NCBI GenBank assembly: GCA_964421875.1
Contig: CAYQZD010000012.1
Coordinates: 1-48,022, forward strand
Source: CAYQZD01 sp964421875
Lineage (GTDB): Bacteria; Electryoneota; Tariuqbacteria; Tariuqbacterales; Tariuqbacteraceae
Direction: 5' to 3'
DNA: 48,022 nucleotides
Both the position numbers and the translations under genes were made by a program. Shown piece after piece: positions 43,189 to 48,022 of this stretch. The notes beneath the pieces are model-generated. The model was given only the letters and a program-made list of their open reading frames with translations. It made no database searches and had not been told where the DNA came from. How positions within the stretch are numbered: position 1 is the stretch's first letter; every line of letters starts with the position of its first letter.

Positions 43189-43473
43189 ATGAAAGAAGAT
43201 AATTCCAATCAGACTTCTGTCAAGTCTGAAAAGACCGGCGTGGTCATCACCATCGACCGGCATATGTGTAAAGGGTGCGAACTGTGCGTGGACATCTGCC
43301 CGGTGAAATGTCTGGAGATGGTCACCGCGCCGGACAAGTGGGAAGGGGCGTTCGCCCGGGTCACCGTGGTGGACGACTGCACGGGGTGTATGCTGTGCGA
43401 AATCCAGTGCCCCGACTTCGCCATCGACATTTACAGCCCTAAAAAGGAGAAGAAGAAAGCGGCGGTGGCGTAA
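43189..43473 (+). CDS. korD: 2-oxoacid:ferredoxin oxidoreductase delta (ferredoxin-like) subunit
   Basis: A 94-residue protein with two [4Fe-4S] motifs: Cys27, 30, 33, 37 (CKGCELCVDICP) and Cys64, 67, 70, 74 (CTGCMLCEIQCP). ATG at 43189 is chosen; an in-frame TTG at 43174 would add five residues. It passes electrons from the KorAB active site to ferredoxin. GC-rich codon use matches korA and korB, unlike the restriction-modification pair directly upstream. It is separated from korA by a toxin-antitoxin pair. Confidence 0.9.
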   Translation: MKEDNSNQTSVKSEKTGVVITIDRHMCKGCELCVDICPVKCLEMVTAPDKWEGAFARVTVVDDCTGCMLCEIQCPDFAIDIYSPKKEKKKAAVA

Positions 43474-43513
43474 TATATCGGACCAAATCGCCGGTCGTTT
43501 TACAGGAGCGCCA

Positions 43514-43729
43514 ATGGAAACAAAAACAATCAGGAAAACGCCGTCCATCGTCTATAAAGACGGCAAGCCGACGGCGGTGCTGCTCGACCTCGAAGAATAT
43601 GAAGCTTTGCTGGAGAAAATCGAGGATTGGGAAGATTTGCGGGCTATCGAAGAGATTCGAAAGCGTCGGCCGCCGGAGTATGTCCCGTTGGAAGATTATT
43701 TGAGAGAATTAGGTATCGAGGATGTATAA
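43514..43729 (+). CDS. Phd/YefM-like antitoxin
   Basis: A 71-residue protein. The N-terminal part (TPSIVYKDGKPTAVLLDLEE, then YEALLEKIED) fits the compact DNA-binding fold of Phd/YefM antitoxins, and the acidic tail is the usual toxin-binding part. CAGGAG lies upstream. It overlaps the toxin gene by 8 bases. It probably neutralises the RelE-type toxin and represses the pair. Confidence 0.85.
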   Translation: METKTIRKTPSIVYKDGKPTAVLLDLEEYEALLEKIEDWEDLRAIEEIRKRRPPEYVPLEDYLRELGIEDV

Positions 43730-43979
43730 AGTCATCATTGAACGGGAAGCTCTCCGCGCTTCGCGAAGCCTGCCTAAAGAAACGCAGATTGCGATTGCCC
43801 GTTTAATGATGAGTTTGCGTGAGAATCCTCGTCCTCCTGGCTGTAAGAAATTGACCGGACCATTGAAGTCGCTATGGAGACTGCGAAAAGGTGATTACAG
43901 AATAGTCTATTCAATCGATGATAAAAATAAGATAATCAAGGTTGAGATGATTAAGCATCGGCGTGATGTTTATCGTTAA
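43722..43979 (+). CDS. RelE/ParE-family toxin
   Basis: An 85-residue toxin of normal RelE size. PPGCKKLTGPLKSLWRLRKG is the conserved central block, followed by DYRIVYSIDD and the C-terminal HRRDVYR that closes most RelE proteins. RelE toxins cut mRNA on the ribosome; ParE relatives poison gyrase. The length and C-terminus favour RelE. Intact reading frame, unlike the HEPN and DUF4258 genes of this window. It lies between korD and korA in the same direction, with 30 bases to the likely korA start. Confidence 0.9.
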   Translation: MYKVIIEREALRASRSLPKETQIAIARLMMSLRENPRPPGCKKLTGPLKSLWRLRKGDYRIVYSIDDKNKIIKVEMIKHRRDVYR

Positions 43980-44009
43980 CCGTTGACTCAAAATTGGAGA
44001 TACATCAAA

Positions 44010-45143
44010 TTGCCTGAAGAAAAAATATTTTGGACCGGGAACGAGATGACGGCTCGCGCGGCCATCGCCGCGGGCTGCACCTTTTTCGCCGGCTACCCCA
44101 TCACCCCCTCTTCCGAAGTCGCGTCGGAGATGGCGTCGGAGCTGCCCAAAGTGGGCGGCACCTTCATCCAGATGGAGGATGAAATCGCCGCGATGGGCGC
44201 TATCATCGGCGCCTCCCTCGCCGGCAGGAAGACGATGACCGCCACCAGCGGTCCGGGATTTTCGTTGAAGCAGGAGAATCTGGGATTCGCCTGCATCGTC
44301 GAAGCTCCCTGCGTGATTGTGAACGTGATGCGCGGCGGGCCTTCGACCGGACTGCCCACCGCTCCCGCTCAAGCCGACCTGATGCAGGCTAAATGGGGCA
44401 CTCACGGCGACCATTCCATCATCGTCTCCGCCCCTTCATACTTGTTGGAGGTTTACACCGAAACCATCCGGGCTTTCAATTTAGCGGAAAAATACCGCAC
44501 TCCGGTGACCGTGCTCATCGACGAAATTTTAGGGCATATGTCCGAAGGTGTGGTTCTGCCCAAACCGGAGGAAATCGAAATTTTCAACCGGGTGAAGCCC
44601 TCGGTTCCCCCGGAGGAATATTACCCTTTCGACACTGCATTCGGCGACGTTCCCCCCATGGCGGCGTATTTTGAGGGCTACCACTTCCATATGACGGGAT
44701 TGAACCACGACAAGAGCGGTTTCCCCACCACTAATCCTGCGATTTGCCACGCAGACGAGGAGCGGATGCTGCGCAAAATCGACGCCAATGTCGCCGACAT
44801 CGAGAAGTACGAGGAATTGAACACGGCTGATGCGGAGATTCTGTTAGTCTCCTTCGGCTCCAGCGCTCGAGCGGCGCGGGTGGCGATGAACGAAGCCCGC
44901 GAGCAGGGTATCAAGGTCGGACTGTTCCGGCCTATCACTGTCTGGCCCTTCCCGCTGGAAGCGATTCGAGCTTACCGGAAGCAAATCAAAGCCGCCATCG
45001 TTCCGGAGATGAATTTGGGGCAGATGCGCGGCGAAGTGGAAAAAGCGCTGGGACCGGACATCCCGGTTTACGGCGTCAATGCGGTTGGGGGAGTTCCCAT
45101 CGAGCCGCCGGAAATAATGAATAAGATTATGGAGGTCAAATAA
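44010..45143 (+). CDS. korA: 2-oxoglutarate:ferredoxin oxidoreductase alpha subunit
   Basis: A 377-residue protein from TTG at 44010, chosen because TTGGAGA lies about 10 bases upstream and the typical start (EKIFWTGNEMTARAAIAAG) follows; an in-frame TTG at 43983 would add nine residues. GYPITPSSEVASEMA, MEDEIAAMGAIIGASLAG, ATSGPGFSLKQENLG and MRGGPSTGLPTAPAQADL are diagnostic of the pyrimidine-binding domain of KorA-type subunits. The enzyme converts 2-oxoglutarate and CoA to succinyl-CoA, CO2 and reduced ferredoxin, or runs in reverse in carbon fixation. The stop overlaps the korB start. Substrate preference is inferred from KorDABC composition and the nearby sucCD. Confidence 0.92.
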   Translation: MPEEKIFWTGNEMTARAAIAAGCTFFAGYPITPSSEVASEMASELPKVGGTFIQMEDEIAAMGAIIGASLAGRKTMTATSGPGFSLKQENLGFACIVEAPCVIVNVMRGGPSTGLPTAPAQADLMQAKWGTHGDHSIIVSAPSYLLEVYTETIRAFNLAEKYRTPVTVLIDEILGHMSEGVVLPKPEEIEIFNRVKPSVPPEEYYPFDTAFGDVPPMAAYFEGYHFHMTGLNHDKSGFPTTNPAICHADEERMLRKIDANVADIEKYEELNTADAEILLVSFGSSARAARVAMNEAREQGIKVGLFRPITVWPFPLEAIRAYRKQIKAAIVPEMNLGQMRGEVEKALGPDIPVYGVNAVGGVPIEPPEIMNKIMEVK

Positions 45144-45958
45144 TGTCATTCCCTTACGAAAAATATCTGCGTTATGAGAAGCTCCCCCATATGTGGTGCC
45201 CCGGCTGCGGAGTGGGGATTGTGGTCAAAGCGATGATTCGCGCCATCGATGGTATGGGATGGGCTAACGACGACACAGCGGTGATATCCGGTATCGGCTG
45301 CACATCCCGCGCGCCTGGCTACCTGGATATGAACACACTGCACACCACTCACGGCCGCGCCTTGACCTTCGCCACCGGCATCAAACTGGCTCGCCCCGAC
45401 AAGCACGTGGTGGTCATCGCCGGGGACGGGGATTCCACCGCTATCGGCGGCAATCATTTCGTCCACGCCTGCCGCCGCAATATCGACATCACAATGATTG
45501 TGGTCAACAACCACATCTACGGGATGACCGGCGGGCAGTACAGCCCGACCACACCCTTCGGTTCGCGCGCCGCAACTGCTCCTTACGGCAACATCGACCC
45601 CCATTTCGATGTGGTTGAGCTGGCTAAAGGAGCGGGGGCGACCTATGTGGCGCGGGGGTCTGCGACCAATGGGATGATGCTGGAGAAATTCATCCGGGGC
45701 GGTATGGCTCATCACGGCTTCTCGGTCATCGAGGTCATCACCAACTGCCACACTCAGTACGGCCGCCGCAACAAGATGGGTGATGTGATGAAGATGTACG
45801 ACCATATCAAGAACAATATCGTCAATGTGAAAGCAGCGGCGAAAAAGAGCCCGGAGGAACTTGAAGGCAAGTACATCATCGGCAAGCACTATGAGGACAA
45901 CGAGAAGCCGGAATACACTGACCAGGTGGCGAAGTTGATAGAGCGGGTGAGGGAATAG
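45143..45958 (+). CDS. korB: 2-oxoglutarate:ferredoxin oxidoreductase beta subunit
   Basis: A 271-residue thiamine-diphosphate subunit. MWCPGCGVGIVVKAMIRAI, GIGCTSRAPGY, HTTHGRALTFATGIKLARP, IAGDGDSTAIGGNHFVHACR and NNHIYGMTGGQYSPTTP are all typical of KorB; the GDG...NN block binds thiamine diphosphate. GGAGG stands before the ATG, which overlaps the korA stop (TAATG). Works with KorA at the active site and feeds electrons to KorD. Confidence 0.94.
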   Translation: MSFPYEKYLRYEKLPHMWCPGCGVGIVVKAMIRAIDGMGWANDDTAVISGIGCTSRAPGYLDMNTLHTTHGRALTFATGIKLARPDKHVVVIAGDGDSTAIGGNHFVHACRRNIDITMIVVNNHIYGMTGGQYSPTTPFGSRAATAPYGNIDPHFDVVELAKGAGATYVARGSATNGMMLEKFIRGGMAHHGFSVIEVITNCHTQYGRRNKMGDVMKMYDHIKNNIVNVKAAAKKSPEELEGKYIIGKHYEDNEKPEYTDQVAKLIERVRE

Positions 45959-45982
45959 CTCTCAAAAAACGGCATCTAATAG

Positions 45983-46309
45983 ATGGATGAAATTAACATA
46001 TTAGACTTTATAAAACAATGTGTTAAACAGCGAAGAATATTATGGACTTATCATTCCAATATGAGAATGAGGAGTCGGTTCATCTCAAGGTCAAGTATAT
46101 TTTTATCAGTTGATAATTATGAGATAATCGAGAGATAACAAGACGATAAGTACTTACCAAGTTATTTAGTATATTCCGTTTTCGAGGAAAGGATTATTCA
46201 TATTCTATTTGCAGTTGATTTTGCCAATATTTTTTCGATAATAGTGACAGCTTACGAACCGACTTTAGAAAAATGGATGCCTGATTATAAAACCAGGAGG
46301 AAACAATGA
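45983..46309 (+). pseudogene. DUF4258-family toxin gene interrupted by one in-frame TAA
   Basis: Reading through a single TAA at codon 52 (46136-46138), the frame gives 108 codons ending in TGA that overlaps the next gene's ATG (ATGA at 46306-46309). The translation has the DUF4258 features: an N-terminal WTYHSNMRMRSRF, then IIER, stop, QDDKYLPSYLVYS, HILFAVDF, IIVTAYEPTLEKW. The stop falls where the family usually has Tyr in a YPDDK-like stretch, so a single-base change from TAT or TAC is the simplest explanation. DUF4258 proteins pair with YgiT zinc-finger antitoxins, as here. It is too short in each half to appear as a normal open frame. Confidence 0.82.
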
Positions 46310-46554
46310 AATGCAATATTTGCGGCGGGATTTTTCAGAAAAAGACTGTCGATCTTCCTTTCAGACTGGGTTATCATTCCATTGTTATTATTAAGACTCT
46401 TCCCGTGCTGGAATGTGAAAATTGCAGTGAATACACAATCGAAGATTCGGTAATGGAAGAAATAGATGGAATCCTTGAATCAATCGACAGTTCAGTGGAG
46501 TTGGAGATATTGGATTTCGAAAAAACAAGAGAACCGAATCCGGCAATCCCGTGA
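46306..46554 (+). CDS. YgiT-type zinc-finger antitoxin
   Basis: An 82-residue protein with CNICGG (Cys3, Cys6) and CENCSEY as the two halves of a zinc-binding site, typical of MqsA/YgiT N-terminal domains. AGGAGG stands 8 bases before the ATG, and the start overlaps the stop of the broken DUF4258 gene. No C-terminal helix-turn-helix is present, as is usual for the short form found with DUF4258 toxins. Intact while its partner is interrupted. The pair lies between korB and korC. Confidence 0.85.
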   Translation: MKCNICGGIFQKKTVDLPFRLGYHSIVIIKTLPVLECENCSEYTIEDSVMEEIDGILESIDSSVELEILDFEKTREPNPAIP

Positions 46555-46587
46555 CGGTTCCATATTTACATCACTAACAATTAACCT

Positions 46588-47169
46588 TTGGATAAAAAAT
46601 TGAGTAAACGATTCGAAGCCCGTTTCGCCGCGGTGGGAGGGCAGGGGATAATCCTGGCCGGAGACGTGCTGGCGGAAGCGGCGGCAAATTTTGAGGGGAT
46701 GTACGCGGTGCAAAGCCCCACTTACACCGCCCAGGTCCGCGGCGGCCCCACCAAGACCGATGTTCTCATCGACACAGAGGAGATAATCTACCCCCGGACT
46801 ACGGCTATCGACTTCTTCCTCTGCCTGGGACAGGTCTCCTATGACCGGTTCGCTTTCAACCTTAAGCCGGACTGCATAGTGCTACTCGACCCTAACCTGG
46901 TGACCAATTATAAAGAAGAGGGCCATAAAATCCACCGCATTCCCCTCATCGAACTGACCAAGAAGGAACTGGGGCGGATGGTTTTCACCAGCGCGGTGTC
47001 TTTAGGGGCGATGGTGGAGCTGACCAACTGCGTCAAGGTGGATTCGATGATTGGGGCGATACGGAAGAAAGTCCCCCGCGGCACGGAGGAAATCAACATC
47101 CGCGCTTTCAACCTGGGCCGTAACTCGGTGCAAAGGCTGCTGGGAGCTGAGGCCACAGCCTGCGACTAA
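46588..47169 (+). CDS. korC: 2-oxoglutarate:ferredoxin oxidoreductase gamma subunit
   Basis: A 193-residue protein starting at TTG. FAAVGGQGIILAGDVLAEAA, YAVQSPTYTAQVRGGPTKTD and MVFTSAVSLGAMVELT are typical of KorC/PorG gamma subunits, which bind CoA and complete the KorABCD enzyme. The length is normal. No Shine-Dalgarno sequence is evident. A second TTG is at 46600. Separated from korB by the DUF4258/YgiT module. Confidence 0.92.
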   Translation: MDKKLSKRFEARFAAVGGQGIILAGDVLAEAAANFEGMYAVQSPTYTAQVRGGPTKTDVLIDTEEIIYPRTTAIDFFLCLGQVSYDRFAFNLKPDCIVLLDPNLVTNYKEEGHKIHRIPLIELTKKELGRMVFTSAVSLGAMVELTNCVKVDSMIGAIRKKVPRGTEEINIRAFNLGRNSVQRLLGAEATACD

Positions 47170-47234
47170 CGAAAGTACGCAGCCGATTACTTGTTCAAAC
47201 TTCAGCGGCTTTTATATTCTCAAGCGAGTGTTTA

Positions 47235-48022
47235 TTGGAAGCGTCAGAATACATAGAACACCCTTTCACCGATGAATTGAACCTCGGCGAGTTGGAGTAT
47301 CGCGAAAAGATTCAGCCCCACGAGGAAGATTACAACGAGATTACGAAATGGAAAAAGATTATCGATGAAATCGACCGGGAAATATTAAACCGACTGTACC
47401 GTTCGGTGGAATTCAAGGGTGTCATATTGGAACTTGGCGCCGGAAGCTGTTGGTTCGGTTCGACCCTGTCACGCATCGATTCCGTAGAAAAAGTCTATTG
47501 CCTCGACCTTAGCGAACATTTATTGACTAATGTCGCGCCTCATATTATGGAATATTTGGGCGCTGAGACGGGGAAGATGGTCAGGGTTCGAGGCGATTTC
47601 AACCGTCTGCACTTTTCCGGTTCTTCCCTGGATTTTGTAGTTTTCGACGCGGCGCTCCACCATATTCCGATCGATAGTTTCGTAAAAGTCTTTAAAGAAG
47701 TCCACCGTGTGCTTAAGAAGCAAGGGAAGGCTGCGGCTGTCAGGGAACCGTTTTTAAGCTCATTTCCGACGGCGCGGAGGAGGCAGAAGTTGGATTTTGG
47801 CGCTCATGAAAGAAGATACGGCGTAGAGGAAAACATCTTTTCCCGGAATGAATGGGAAAGTATGCTGAGTGAATCGGGTTTTTCCACCCGGTTCATTCCG
47901 GTAAGAATCAAACATAAGCGACAGAAAGACGATTCAGGATTTAAACATTCGCTCAGAGAACTGGCGCAAATGTTTCCCTTCAATTACCTGTATTTCAAAT
48001 ACGCGCCGGAATACATAATGAT
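47235..48022 (+). CDS. Class I SAM-dependent methyltransferase, 3' end cut by window
   Basis: An open frame from TTG at 47235 to the window end, about 262 codons without a stop. SAM motif I is VILELGAGSCWFG, followed by VYCLDLSEHLL, FDAALHHIPID and VHRVLKKQGKAAAVREP, a Methyltransf_11 pattern with the HRxLKxxG post-motif seen in ubiquinone/sterol-type small-molecule methyltransferases. The substrate is unknown. The TTG is the most upstream plausible start; no clear ribosome site was found. Not obviously linked to the kor genes. Confidence 0.75.
   Translation, partial: MEASEYIEHPFTDELNLGELEYREKIQPHEEDYNEITKWKKIIDEIDREILNRLYRSVEFKGVILELGAGSCWFGSTLSRIDSVEKVYCLDLSEHLLTNVAPHIMEYLGAETGKMVRVRGDFNRLHFSGSSLDFVVFDAALHHIPIDSFVKVFKEVHRVLKKQGKAAAVREPFLSSFPTARRRQKLDFGAHERRYGVEENIFSRNEWESMLSESGFSTRFIPVRIKHKRQKDDSGFKHSLRELAQMFPFNYLYFKYAPEYIM

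Noticed and set aside
36977..46309. TAA reassigned as a sense codon
   Set aside because: TAA properly ends several intact genes here, including FkbM at 2687, korA at 45143 and korC at 47169, so the TAA codons in the HEPN and DUF4258 frames are real stops.

Overview
The window reads as a chromosome segment from an uncultured-type Gram-negative bacterium of the FCB (Fibrobacteres-Chlorobi-Bacteroidetes) superphylum or a related candidate phylum. The evidence is a secreted FG-GAP protein that ends in a Por/T9SS-type C-terminal sorting domain, a carboxypeptidase-regulatory-domain TonB receptor, a DUF6588-like outer-membrane protein, and a central metabolism that pairs a four-subunit 2-oxoacid:ferredoxin oxidoreductase with succinyl-CoA ligase. 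The species cannot be named from the sequence alone. Core genes are moderately GC-rich; several inserted modules are clearly AT-rich.

Region 1 (224-20497, all + strand) is a surface-glycan cluster. It holds an RmlD-like reductase, an FkbM methyltransferase, a GT2 glycosyltransferase, a B12-binding radical SAM enzyme, three NAD-dependent sugar epimerases/reductases, a sugar C-methyltransferase, and three of the four enzymes for GDP-D-glycero-alpha-D-manno-heptose (HddC, HddB/GmhB-type phosphatase, HddA; no GmhA is seen). It ends in an uninterrupted 8.1-kb gene for a 2,698-residue protein. That protein carries nine recognisable catalytic-type modules in series: GT-A, SAM methyltransferase, B12-radical SAM, SAM methyltransferase, GT-A, SAM methyltransferase, GT9 heptosyltransferase-like, GT2, GT2. 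It is the most unusual object in the window. The cluster plausibly makes, tailors and transfers a heptose-containing, C- and/or O-methylated glycan.

Region 2 (20507-22604, - strand) is a TetR regulator followed by a DUF4070-type radical SAM gene. A near-consensus promoter lies upstream and its -10 is covered by a palindrome. Region 3 (22869-34093) has the T9SS cargo protein, a repeat-rich gap of about 1 kb, the TonB receptor, a COG2403-type P-loop GTPase paired with carbamate kinase behind a structured leader, and a membrane-anchored alkaline-phosphatase/sulfatase-superfamily enzyme with Thr at the usual Cys/Ser nucleophile position.

Region 4 (34369-47169) is central carbon metabolism laced with defence and addiction genes. 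sucC and sucD are separated by a HEPN/MNT pair, an envelope protein and a small membrane protein. sucD is followed by a GIY-YIG restriction-modification pair. The kor genes run korD-[Phd/RelE]-korA-korB-[DUF4258/YgiT]-korC. Two of the three toxin-type genes (HEPN and DUF4258) are each broken by a single in-frame TAA, while their partner genes are intact. A partial SAM methyltransferase runs off the right edge.

The intergenic spaces are full of palindromic repeats. Many start GTCATT and end AATGAC, and several are nested inside a second pair of inverted arms. The C-methyltransferase gene at 7679-8905 is bracketed by two different inverted-repeat pairs in mirror order. No tRNA, rRNA, CRISPR array or transposase was recognised.
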